Shown here: positions 51,542-59,525 of the stretch, in pieces
Numbering within the stretch: the stretch's first letter is position 1
How the letters are laid out: each line of letters begins with the position of its first letter
Assembly: GCF_026627925.1 (NCBI RefSeq)
Contig: NZ_JAPNLE010000001.1
Location: 1 to 64,000, forward strand
Direction: 5' to 3'
DNA: 64,000 nt
Source of the DNA: Cupriavidus sp. D39
GTDB taxonomy: Bacteria; Pseudomonadota; Gammaproteobacteria; Burkholderiales; Burkholderiaceae
Made by a program: the position numbers and the translations under genes
Notes under the pieces: model-generated
What the model was told of the DNA's origin: nothing
Database searches by the model: none
Seen by the model: the letters and a program-made list of their open reading frames with translations, nothing else

Positions 51542-52846
51542 ATGTCAAACCAAGCAGACTCTCAGCAATCAAGCGCCGATAAATCCGGTCAGGAACAGAT
51601 TGACCCGGCGCGTCGCAGCGTACTCCAGGTCGCTGCAGCTATCGGTGCCGCAGCAATCCCGGCGGTCGACGCATTCGCTGGGTCGGCGCCCAAAGGCACT
51701 CCCTCTGCGTCCCTCGTGCCCTTCCACATTGCGGTGCCACAAGCTGACCTCGATGACCTCAAACGTCGCCTGGACACGACCCGCTGGCCGGAGCGTGAGA
51801 CCGCGGGCACGGACGAACAGGGGGCCCAGCTGGACAAGGTTCAAGCGCTCGTGGAATACTGGCGCACCCGCTATGACTGGCGCCGCGTAGAGGCTCGTCT
51901 GAATGGCTATCCGCAATTCAAGACGGAGATTGATGGACTGGGCATCCATTTCCTTCACATCAGTTCGAAGCACGAGAACGCCACGCCGCTCATCATGACG
52001 CACGGCTGGCCTGGCTCTATCGTCGAGTTCCTCGAGACCATCGAGCCACTCGTCAATCCGACTGCCCACGGCGGCCAGGCAACTGACGCATTCCACCTGG
52101 TACTGCCATCGCTGCCTGGCTATGGCTTCAGCGACAAGCCCACTGCCAAGGGTTGGGGCCGCCAGCGCATTGCAAAAGCCTGGGGGGAACTGATGGAGCG
52201 ACTGGGCTACAAGCGCTATGTGGCACAAGGCGGCGATTGGGGCAGCGTGGTGACGACAGAAATGGGCCGCCAGCAGCTCCCCGGACTGGCAGCCATTCAC
52301 GTCAACCTCCCGTTCGTGGTCCCCGCCACCTTGCCGTCCAATCCAACGCCGGAAGAGAAGGTCACGATTGACCAGTGCATCCGCTTTGCCAACAACGGCT
52401 CGGACTACCATCGCCTTCAGGTCACACGTCCGCAAACCATCGGCTATGCCCTGGCCGATTCGCCGAGCGGGCAGGCCGCCTGGATTTACGAGAAGCTTGC
52501 TGCATGGTCGGACAGCAACGGCAATCCGGAATCGGTGGTGAGCTATGACCAGATGCTCGACGACATCATGTTCTACTGGGCGACCAACAGCGGTGCATCG
52601 TCGGCACGGATGTACACCGAAAACTCCGACCTGACCTTCAACTCGGTGCCCCTGTCGTTGCCGGTTGCAGTGACGGTGTTCCCTGGTGAAATCATCACGC
52701 CGCCGAAGCACTGGGCAGAGCAAACCTATAGCAACCTCTACTACTGGAATCGCGCACCGCGAGGCGGTCATTTCGCAGCATTCGAGCAACCGACGATCTT
52801 CGTCGATGAACTGCGGAAGGCGTTTGCGCGCAAGCACACCGTGTAG
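51542..52846 (+). CDS. Epoxide hydrolase-like protein with Tat signal
   Basis: A 434-residue alpha/beta hydrolase with the N-terminal epoxide-hydrolase segment (FHIAVPQADLDDLKRRLDTT, RWPE), oxyanion HGWPGS, nucleophile Asp in GGDWGS, ring tyrosines and catalytic His in RGGHFAAFEQP. An N-terminal twin-arginine motif (ARRSVLQVAAAIGAAAIP) predicts export by the Tat system, as in other ~430-residue members. I chose MSNQADSQQ at 51542; 30 upstream residues lie in the promoter palindrome. Confidence 0.88.
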   Translation: MSNQADSQQSSADKSGQEQIDPARRSVLQVAAAIGAAAIPAVDAFAGSAPKGTPSASLVPFHIAVPQADLDDLKRRLDTTRWPERETAGTDEQGAQLDKVQALVEYWRTRYDWRRVEARLNGYPQFKTEIDGLGIHFLHISSKHENATPLIMTHGWPGSIVEFLETIEPLVNPTAHGGQATDAFHLVLPSLPGYGFSDKPTAKGWGRQRIAKAWGELMERLGYKRYVAQGGDWGSVVTTEMGRQQLPGLAAIHVNLPFVVPATLPSNPTPEEKVTIDQCIRFANNGSDYHRLQVTRPQTIGYALADSPSGQAAWIYEKLAAWSDSNGNPESVVSYDQMLDDIMFYWATNSGASSARMYTENSDLTFNSVPLSLPVAVTVFPGEIITPPKHWAEQTYSNLYYWNRAPRGGHFAAFEQPTIFVDELRKAFARKHTV

Positions 52847-52962
52847 CACTTCGCGAGCTTGTTACCACAATCCTGGCCAGCCACCGAAGCAATAGTGGCT
52901 GACCAAGGTGAACATGAGGTTGGCCTGACAGCCAGCCCCATATTCGTTGCTGCAGCCCGCTT

Positions 52963-53679
52963 TCAGGCGTTGTTGCCGCCATCGATCTGCAAAACAGAAC
53001 CGGTCATAAAGCCATTGCTGATTGCAAATAGTCCTGCATCGGCAAGCTCATCAACGGTGCCAACACGTCCGCGCGGCAACGCGGTTCCGATTGCGCCAAG
53101 CGTATCGGAACGAGCGTCGCCAGGAAGGAAGTCCCACACCGGGCTGTCGACGACACCAGGAGAAATGACGTTGACGCGAATGGGGGCGAGCTCGAGCGCC
53201 AGGGTGCGCGCCAGGCCTTCGAGGCTCGCATTCAGCGCCGCAACGATGCTTGCGCCTGGAATCGCCTTGTAGGCTGCCGCTCCACTGAAGAACGTCACCG
53301 ACCCATCCTTCGCAAGGCGCTTCGTAAGGTGGCGCACCAGGTAGATCGGGCCCCAGAACTTGCCGCCGAGCATCCGCTCGATATCCTCGTTCGAAGTACC
53401 GGCGAAGGGCTTGAAGGCCAAGTCCGCCGCGGTGCATACGAGGTGGTCGACGTGGGGGATGTTCACTGCCAAGGCTTCCACATCGGCTTCGACCCCGATA
53501 TCAGCGCGATGCGTCACGATGTCGCCAATACCGAGGCGTCCGGCGTCGAGTTTCTCTTGCGAGCGGCCGATGACATGAACAATCGCGCCCAGGGCAACGG
53601 CCTTCCGGGCGAGCGCCAGGCCCATGCCCGAGCTGCCGCCAGCAATAACAATGGTTTTACCTGCAAATGACTGAGTCAA
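52963..53679 (-). CDS. Short-chain dehydrogenase/reductase lacking the YxxxK pair
   Basis: A 238-residue SDR: cofactor motif GGSSGMG (residues 14-20) after IVIAG, NNAG-equivalent VCTAADLAF, and the C-terminal GGNNA. The catalytic Ser is likely in TFFSGAAAYK, but the YxxxK block is replaced in ASIVAALNASLEGL (no Tyr, Asn for Lys). It may bind NAD(P)H without the usual catalysis, or use an unusual mechanism. GTCTC-GAG-GAGAC at 53699-53711, 20 bases before the start, resembles the module operator half-sites. Confidence 0.8.
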   Translation of the reverse strand: MTQSFAGKTIVIAGGSSGMGLALARKAVALGAIVHVIGRSQEKLDAGRLGIGDIVTHRADIGVEADVEALAVNIPHVDHLVCTAADLAFKPFAGTSNEDIERMLGGKFWGPIYLVRHLTKRLAKDGSVTFFSGAAAYKAIPGASIVAALNASLEGLARTLALELAPIRVNVISPGVVDSPVWDFLPGDARSDTLGAIGTALPRGRVGTVDELADAGLFAISNGFMTGSVLQIDGGNNA

Positions 53680-53972
53680 CTTGGTTCCGATTAAAAGCGT
53701 CTCGAGGAGACTGATAGACGGCAGCCAGAAGTTGTTCCGGCTCGTATGGACTAAGCCCTGGCCCGCAAGGTCACCAAAACAATGGGGTAGGCGAACTCGG
53801 GCCCTTGAATCGGGCAGCTACGAACATACCGATCCCCTTCGCTGGGATAAATCCCCTGCGCGGATACAATCTGTCTCCCCCAAGGCGACATTTCAGTCAT
53901 TGAATTGACACGAACGGCCGCAATCTCCTGACATTTTTTCCGTACAAAGTGGCGAAACTCTAGAGGTCTGCG

Positions 53973-54743
53973 GTGCAATACAATGCCAGCAAGCTGGGCC
54001 TTGGAAACCGCGCTCCGACTGAGGTCCCAAGGGTCGTGATATCGTTTCGGTGGCTTCGTCAGTGGATGGGAATCATGGACATTACTCAAACGCCGCGTTC
54101 GCGACTCCGCATCAGCATCCCGCTCGTCAGCGTGCAGTTTCTGCCGGCACTGACTGCATTCCAGATTCAGAATCCGGACATCGAACTCGATATCGACTGC
54201 GACAATCGCAAGGTCAAACTCGTCGAAGAGGGCTATGACGTGGTCATCCGGACAGGGAACGTCGAGGACGAAAGCCTCGCCTCATGCGAGCTCGGCAGCT
54301 TCCGGTTGTTCATCGTGGGGACGCCCGACTACCTCGCGCGGCATGGTCGGCCCCAGCACCCAAGCGATCTGGCCAACCACACAATTGTTCAGTACCGAAT
54401 GCCGCACAATGGCCAGCTTATGCAGTGGCCACTGCTCCTCGAGGAGGGTGAACAGCCGCCGCGACTCGCGCCGCGGGTCGTCTGCAATAGCAATGAAGCG
54501 CGGCTGCATTTCGCGCTTGAGGGGTTGGGGTTGACCTGCATGTCGGAGTTCTCGGTGCGGGACGCGCTCCAGGCTGGAAAGCTGGAGGCTGTCCTGGAAC
54601 CCTACACCCGGAGCCGGCACACTTTCCGGTTGGTATGGGCGGAGAGCTCGGCTGCGCGTCCGGAGCTGCAGAAGTTTACCAAGTTCGTGAGCACGATGAT
54701 GACCAAGGGGACAACTCACGCGCCGGACACGCCCCAACCCTGA
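53973..54743 (+). pseudogene. LysR-type regulator lacking the DNA-binding domain
   Basis: The frame contains only the LysR effector domain (RSRLRISIPLVSVQFLPALT, VKLVEEGYDVVIRTG, FALEGLGLTCMSEF). The 60-residue helix-turn-helix that should precede it is absent: the first 35 codons (from 53973) have no family character, and the 290 bases back to the SDR gene show no intact helix-turn-helix on either strand. A start at 54075 (MDITQTPRSRLRI) would make a free effector domain. Probably decayed by a deletion. Confidence 0.75.
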
Positions 54744-54753
54744 GGTTTTTGAA

Positions 54754-54774
54754 TTGTCTCCAACACGGAGACAC
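54754..54774. promoter_or_regulatory. Module operator upstream of the GST gene
   Basis: TTGTCTCC (54754-54761), AACAC, GGAGACAC (54767-54774): the most symmetrical copy of the dyad, 118 bases before the GST start. Confidence 0.65.
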
Positions 54775-54891
54775 AGCAGGTCACTTTGGCCTGTTTATCT
54801 TATTCCGGGCGATCACTAGAGTTGGGTCTGTTGGCGCGACGGACCCGGTGGTTCGAAGCGCAACGCTTACGAGACCCCCAAGGACCCAATC

Positions 54892-55533
54892 ATGAAACTC
54901 TACATCGCCCAAGCCACCTGCTCCCTCGCAGCCCAACTCATTGCCAATGAACTGGGCCTGAACCCGGAACTGGTCCATTACGATGTGTTCGGCAAGACCA
55001 CGTCTAACGGCGACAACTTCCTGGAAGTGAATCCCCTCGCGTACGTACCGGTCCTTGCCCTCGAGAACGACCAGAAAGACCTGCTAACCGAAACGACCAT
55101 TATCACATCGTACCTTGCAGACCAGCACCCGGAAGCCGGGCTGATCCCGGCGCATGGCACGCTTGAGCGCGTGAAGCTCGACCAACTGCTCACGTTCATC
55201 GCAACGGAAATCGCACAGAAGCATATCCCGCTGATGCGCAAGCTGCAGACGGAAGCGGGTGCGGAGTGGACCCGCAACAAAATCGTCAGCGCCTACACCG
55301 TGCTTGATGAACGCCTTGCGGACGGCCGCGCCTACCTGACCGGTGAACAGTTCACGGTCGCCGATGCTTATGTTTGGGCGACGATGTGGCACGAGCGTTC
55401 GGGCGCGCAAATTGGCCACCTGCAAAATCTGATGGCTTACATCGCACGCATCAATGCCCGGCCTTCGGCGCAGAAAGCAATCAAGGACGAAACCGATATG
55501 TTTAACCTCCATGAGGCTGCGAAGGCTGCCTAA
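54892..55533 (+). CDS. Glutathione S-transferase (beta-class-like)
   Basis: A 213-residue protein with the thioredoxin-like N-terminal domain (MKLYIAQATCSLAAQLIANE, with Cys10 at the usual beta-class position; FLEVNPLAYVPVL with the cis-Pro; LLTETTIITSYLAD, the Glu-Thr/Ser glutathione-binding pair) and the helical C-terminal domain (FTVADAYVWATMW). Cytoplasmic. Conjugates or reduces electrophiles with glutathione; ChaC, epoxide hydrolase and efflux pump in the same module point to detoxification of organic compounds. Confidence 0.92.
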   Translation: MKLYIAQATCSLAAQLIANELGLNPELVHYDVFGKTTSNGDNFLEVNPLAYVPVLALENDQKDLLTETTIITSYLADQHPEAGLIPAHGTLERVKLDQLLTFIATEIAQKHIPLMRKLQTEAGAEWTRNKIVSAYTVLDERLADGRAYLTGEQFTVADAYVWATMWHERSGAQIGHLQNLMAYIARINARPSAQKAIKDETDMFNLHEAAKAA

Positions 55534-55856
55534 CGAACTCCCTTAACGCCGGGATTGCAGGTGTGGCCCGGAACTATCACCGCCCTCCGAAAGAAGCCTG
55601 CGTATAAACGAAGACGACTTGCGGAGGTCGGCCGCGTGCGAAGCCACGTTCGTGCGTATCCTCAAATACATGAACAATCGCCACTTCGTCTGGCTTCCGG
55701 TCAATGCGGGTACAAAACGGTATTGCAAGTGGAACTGCGTGCGGATGGCGCCCACCGGAAAAAATGCTTTGGGGAAATGCTGATCAATTCAGCCACAAGT
55801 CAGCCGACGGAAAGTGTGGCGCGTTGAAGGTGAAGGCAAGGGAAACAAAGACGAGC
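55534..55856. other. Intergenic stretch before the IS chimera
   Basis: About 320 bases with no frame of protein character. The segment near 55778-55800 (GGAAATGCTGATCAATTC) resembles an IS5-type terminal repeat and probably marks the left end of the truncated element that follows. Confidence 0.4.
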
Positions 55857-56062
55857 ATGAAACAAACGAGCTTTGCCGATGTTGAGTTCGCGAAGAAGAA
55901 GCGCGTGATACGGCGCGAGACGTTTCTCGGGGAGATGGATCGGATCGTGCCGTGGGCACGGTGGACCGCGTTGATCGAGCCGCTGTATCCGACGAGCGGC
56001 CGTGTTGGGCGGCAGCCGATTGGCGTAGAGAGGATGTTGCGGATGTACTTTACGCGAGCCTG
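55857..56062 (+). mobile_element. IS5-family transposase, N-terminal fragment
   Basis: MKQTSFADVEFAKKKRVIRR, then MDRIVPWARWTALIEPLYPT and ERMLRMYF are the N-terminal domain of an IS5-type transposase. The match stops near 56050, where the sequence turns into an IS3-family gene in another frame; the IS5 frame then hits a stop. All catalytic residues are lost. Confidence 0.8.
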
Positions 56063-56872
56063 ACGCCGCACCAGATCGTGCCAAAGCTGGCGGATGAAGG
56101 CATCTACGTGGGATCGGTATCGACGATCTACCGGGTGCTGCACGCAGCGGGACAAAGCCGTCGGCGCGGCCGCAGCAAGGCCCCGTGCGTGCGCCCGCTG
56201 ACGACGCACCGGGCTACGGGTCCGAACCAAGTGTGGTGTTGGGACATTACCTGGCTACCGACCACGGTCAAGGGTAAGTTCTTTTACTGGTACATGATGA
56301 AGGATATCTACAGCCGCAAGCTGGTCGCCAACGAGGTGCATGAGAGCCAGACGGCTGAGCACGCCAGCCGCCTGCTGATGCACGGCTGTTTGCGGGAGCA
56401 GACCGCGGGTCGTCCGCTGGTACTGCACTCGGACAACGGCAAGGTCATGAAAGGGGCCACCATGCTGGCAGCGATGTATGACCTAGGCGTGGTGCCCACC
56501 TACAGCCGGTCAAGGGTGAGCGACGACAACGCCTATGCCGAAGCGTTGTTCTACACGGCGAAGTACTGCCCGATGTGGCCAGAGCGCCCGTTCGAGAGCC
56601 TGGAACAAGCGCGTGACTGGGTGTTGCGCTTCGTGCGCTGGTACAACGACGAGCACCGACACAGCGGCCTGAAATGCGTCACGCCAAGCCAGCGGCATCA
56701 GGGCAAAGCTACCGCATTGTTGGCGCAGAGAACGGCGCTGTATGAAGCCGCACGCGCCCGGAATCCGCAGCGTTGGACCGCGGGCATCCGCAACTGGGAA
56801 CTCCCAGATGCGGTGTATCTGAACCCGGAGAGAGCGCAGCAAAACGCAGAGAATTACAAGCAAGCAGCGTAA
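56054..56872 (+). mobile_element. IS3-family transposase (OrfB), C-terminal part
   Basis: From ASLTPHQIVPKLADEGIYVG onward this is an IS3 OrfB: CWDITWLPT (first Asp), VLHSDNGKVMKG (second Asp) and SDDNAYAEALFYTAKY (Glu), followed by VRWYNDEHRHSGLK and the family C-terminus. The N-terminal helix-turn-helix part and the companion OrfA are missing, replaced by the IS5 fragment. The junction of two broken elements at the right edge of the efflux module suggests it was shaped by IS-mediated rearrangement. Confidence 0.85.
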
Positions 56873-56961
56873 CGGCTGAGGCGACAACTACCTTGACACA
56901 CGCCGAAAGCTATCAGTTTGCTTCCGCGTTATCGGGGAATAGTGTGAATCATGATTAACCG

Positions 56962-57353
56962 TTAGCTCTCCGTCAGAGGCGCCTCGGCGGGTTCTACGAT
57001 CTTGATGTCGGCTGGGGCGGCCAACGCGACGACGCGCGACACCTTTCCCTCGAGCACGGCATGGTGGCCTAGCCGAATCGTACCGGCATAGGAGATGTCC
57101 CCACGCACGCGGCCGTTGACCACCAGCGAGGCCGCTGCTGTGACGTCGCCCTCGACGGTGCCGTCAATCACGACATGGTAGCCCTCGACGGCACCACGGA
57201 CCATTCCCCCGGTCCAATGTGCAGCAGGCCGTTGCTGGCCGTGATGCCGCCGTCCACCAGGCCAAGGCACGTCAGGCCATGATCGAGCGCCATGTGGCCA
57301 TGAATGCTCAGTCCTTGTTGCAGGACACTGATTGTCATCGTTTGCTGCTTCAT
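56962..57353 (-). pseudogene. Bactofilin, apparent frameshift
   Basis: The N-terminal part (MKQQTMTISVLQQGLSIHGH, GLVDGGITASNGLLHIGPG) and the C-terminal part (VRGAVEGYHVVIDGTVEGDV, LVVNGRVRGDISYAGTI) are successive turns of a bactofilin beta-helix but lie in different frames. One more C in CCCCC at 57206-57210 (G on the coding strand) reads Gly-Pro-Gly-Gly-Met-Val-Arg and gives about 130 residues. Bactofilins polymerise into cytoskeletal filaments; on a mobile replicon the role may be in positioning. Last gene of a three-gene minus-strand operon. Confidence 0.75.
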
Positions 57354-57362
57354 GTCCGGTCC

Positions 57363-57950
57363 TTAGAACAACTTGATGTCCGACGCCTCACGGGTCTTCG
57401 GGCTGGTTGGCGGCTTCTCGGCGACAGCCGGAGGGGTACGCGACGGCGCGGGTTGGACGGCGGGGCGAGATGCTTGGATCGGTTGAGGCGCCACCTGTTG
57501 GCGCGGTTGGGTCGCATCGCTTTGTTGGGTCTGCGGCGCGGACGCCTGAGGAGCTGGCATAACCGCCGGCTGCGCTGCCGATACAGCCTGACTTGCGGGC
57601 TGGGCAGGCCAATGGATCGTGTCTGCCTGCGATGCAGCCACTGCCGGTGCCACTTCCGGCTGAGGCGCCATGATGGGCACAGCAGGCTCGGTTGTGCGTC
57701 CGCCGCGGCCAAGGATCGATGCGGTGAGCATCCCGACCGCCGCCGCCGCTGCAAGGAAGGCAACACTGGCGGCAAGCCGCTTCATACCTTGGCTCAGCGC
57801 GAACTTCCCGTGAGGCGGCGCATCGGGAGCGGCCGCAGGTCCTGAGAACCCAAGGAAGGTCGGCGGGGCATCGGAGGTGACTGGCATCTCGATGGTGAGG
57901 GCCGGCTGGTTATAGTGTTCGTGAAGGCGTTGAATGTCCCGGAGGTCCAT
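57363..57950 (-). CDS. Membrane-anchored Pro/Ala/Gln-rich protein
   Basis: A 195-residue protein: a cytoplasmic segment of about 55 residues, one membrane helix (LAASVAFLAAAAAVGMLTAS) and a long low-complexity Pro/Ala/Gln tail (for example AAQPAVMPAPQASAPQTQQS). Such tails often span the periplasm or contact the cell wall. It starts just after the DUF gene and ends 10 bases before the bactofilin, suggesting a membrane partner for the bactofilin filament. Confidence 0.65.
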   Translation of the reverse strand: MDLRDIQRLHEHYNQPALTIEMPVTSDAPPTFLGFSGPAAAPDAPPHGKFALSQGMKRLAASVAFLAAAAAVGMLTASILGRGGRTTEPAVPIMAPQPEVAPAVAASQADTIHWPAQPASQAVSAAQPAVMPAPQASAPQTQQSDATQPRQQVAPQPIQASRPAVQPAPSRTPPAVAEKPPTSPKTREASDIKLF

Positions 57951-57986
57951 AGCGTCGTGTCCAGAATGGGAAGAAGGGCGAGGCAG

Positions 57987-58580
57987 TTACTGATCAGCAC
58001 CGCGGCGTACGCCGTCGGGCTGGAACTGGTCGTTATCGGGCATGCATAGGGCGTGAATGGCTGCGATGTGGTGCCCGGCCGCGCCCAGCGCGTTGTCTCG
58101 GGATTGCCCGTCTACGGAGTTAACCATCAAGGCAAACGTTAGCTTGCCGGAGAGCGTGTCGTAATGACGAAGCAAGCGCAGCAGGCGTCCTGACAGCGCG
58201 TGGGTAAGAAGCAACTCCTGCTTGTGATACTGGAGCGGTATGGTCCGCTTCTCAAGCCGGTCGGCCCATCGGTGCGCGCCCTCGAACCAAGCCTCCGCAT
58301 GCCTGAATGCCTCGTCGATCGCCTTCACCTTGCCGCCACGGGAGACGCTGAATTTTGCGGAGCAGAAGGAATAGTCCGCCCGAACGAAGTCCCGCACGAA
58401 CGTAGTGGAGAACGACAACTCCATGGTCGTCTGTGTCTCCGGCACGATGCGGGACAAGCGATCGTCGCTGATCAATCGCTTGATCGGCTTCAGCCCAGAA
58501 TCGGGCTGCTGGCCTGTGGCCTGCGTTACTCTGTTGGTGGCATCGGGGACGATGTCTTCCGGTTCGGCTTCCATATGCAT
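57987..58580 (-). CDS. Hypothetical protein, possibly DUF1845/PFL_4669-like
   Basis: A protein of about 197 residues from ATG 58580 (MHMEAEPEDIVPDATNRV); a TTG at 58703 would add 41 residues but would run into the divergent promoter. Core segments: FRHAEAWFEGAHRWADRLEK and ALSGRLLRLLRHYDTLSGKL, a helical protein reminiscent of the integrative-element family DUF1845, not confirmed. First gene of the bactofilin operon, divergent from leader copy 7. Confidence 0.5.
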   Translation of the reverse strand: MHMEAEPEDIVPDATNRVTQATGQQPDSGLKPIKRLISDDRLSRIVPETQTTMELSFSTTFVRDFVRADYSFCSAKFSVSRGGKVKAIDEAFRHAEAWFEGAHRWADRLEKRTIPLQYHKQELLLTHALSGRLLRLLRHYDTLSGKLTFALMVNSVDGQSRDNALGAAGHHIAAIHALCMPDNDQFQPDGVRRGADQ

Positions 58581-58693
58581 GTCTCGGCGTATCTCTCTCG
58601 CATGCAATTGTCGGGCCGTGGGATTCGCAGTGTTCGGAGAAAGCGATGTGATATTCGCGAGCTTTCTACTTTTCGCATCTGAGATAGTTGTGC

Positions 58694-58730
58694 CAGAATT
58701 CAATCACACCTCGCGTCACTGACGCATCGA
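58694..58730 (+). promoter_or_regulatory. Repeated leader element copy 7
   Basis: CAGAAT (58694-58699), 13 nt, GCGTCACTGACGC (58713-58725), ATCGA (58726-58730). The first downstream ATG with a plausible gene is at 58849. Lies in the divergent region with the bactofilin operon. Confidence 0.65.
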
Positions 58731-58848
58731 CCTCCGACTCCCTAGCGAGTCCATCTCTTTGTACCAAGTCGTGCCTTGTGCATGCTCCGACCAGTTGGCT
58801 ACTGGTGTGGAATCTCTTTCTGAATAGTGTTTTCGCCGAGCACTTCCC

Positions 58849-59181
58849 ATGTCAGCTTGTAAAACGCGCCTTGCAGCGTGCCACTTCAGTGAGCACAGCG
58901 GGCACCGTTCGAGCCTGGGACCATGTGGCGTCTCTCTCCAGGCCCCTCCTAGGCAGAACGGCCGTCGTTGGCTGATCCGTGAACCTGCGGTGGACTTTGT
59001 CCAAAATGGGTATTTGTGCAGCGTGACCCTGCTGCACGAGGACGGCTTCACGTCCTCGCTTCGAGCTGCGCGCATCCGCGCGTCTGCTCCCTGTAAGCCA
59101 CGCCCCCGGAAGGGGCGTGGCTGCAGGTTTCTCGCAAGCAAGCTCGCTTCCGCATGTCGGAGCGAGCTTTTTTGTTTGTGA
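58849..59181 (+). CDS. Hypothetical small Cys/Arg-rich protein, true end uncertain
   Basis: A frame of 110 codons (MSACKTRLAACHFSEHSGHR, then FVQNGYLCSVTLLHEDGFTS) behind leader copy 7. As written it reads through a GC hairpin and a terminator, which is implausible for the last 28 codons. A TAA at 59094-59096 in the -1 frame would end it just before the hairpin at about 83 residues, so one base may be missing near CCC (59089-59091). Family not recognised. Confidence 0.4.
   Translation: MSACKTRLAACHFSEHSGHRSSLGPCGVSLQAPPRQNGRRWLIREPAVDFVQNGYLCSVTLLHEDGFTSSLRAARIRASAPCKPRPRKGRGCRFLASKLASACRSELFCL
59097..59173 (+). terminator. Stem-loop followed by intrinsic terminator
   Basis: GCCACGCCCC (59097-59106)/GGGGCGTGGC (59112-59121), then AAGCTCGCTTCCG (59140-59152)/CGGAGCGAGCTT (59158-59169, one bulge) and a T run to 59173. 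Confidence 0.75.
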
Positions 59182-59201
59182 GACACCTCGATAGGGAGCC
59201 C

Positions 59202-59525
59202 ATGATGACATCCAATTCCGCAGTCGAATTCGAGATCCCCGCCGCTATCGCGGCAACGCTGGCTCGTCGCCGGTCCCAGTACACGGACCAGCCACAAGCT
59301 TGGCGCACCCTTTGTGAGGCGGCATTCGTCGCCGGTCTTCCCGAACCCGCTCGCGCGGCGTTCCTTTCCAACGTAACGACCCAGCGCGGGGCCGACATAG
59401 CCCTGCGCCTTCGGGAGCATGCTGCGTCGATTCGCGCCGCCGTCGTTCAGCACCTTGAGCGAAGGAGTACCAATCCATGCATGCACCCATCACCTACAGC
59501 GAGTTCGGGCCAGCCCGAAGCCTGA
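59202..59525 (+). CDS. Hypothetical protein
   Basis: A 107-residue protein with AGGGAG before the ATG at 59202 (MMTSNSAVEFEIPAAIAATL). It is largely helical (QPQAWRTLCEAAFVAGLPEP, ADIALRLREHAASIRAAVVQ). Its last 16 codons overlap the start of the next gene in another frame, with less protein-like content, so the real end could be earlier. Probably co-transcribed with the RDF-like gene. Confidence 0.55.
   Translation: MMTSNSAVEFEIPAAIAATLARRRSQYTDQPQAWRTLCEAAFVAGLPEPARAAFLSNVTTQRGADIALRLREHAASIRAAVVQHLERRSTNPCMHPSPTASSGQPEA

Noticed and set aside
51569..52849. Open frame of 426 codons antisense to the epoxide hydrolase
   Set aside because: Fully opposite a recognisable enzyme with all catalytic motifs; no motif or ribosome site of its own.
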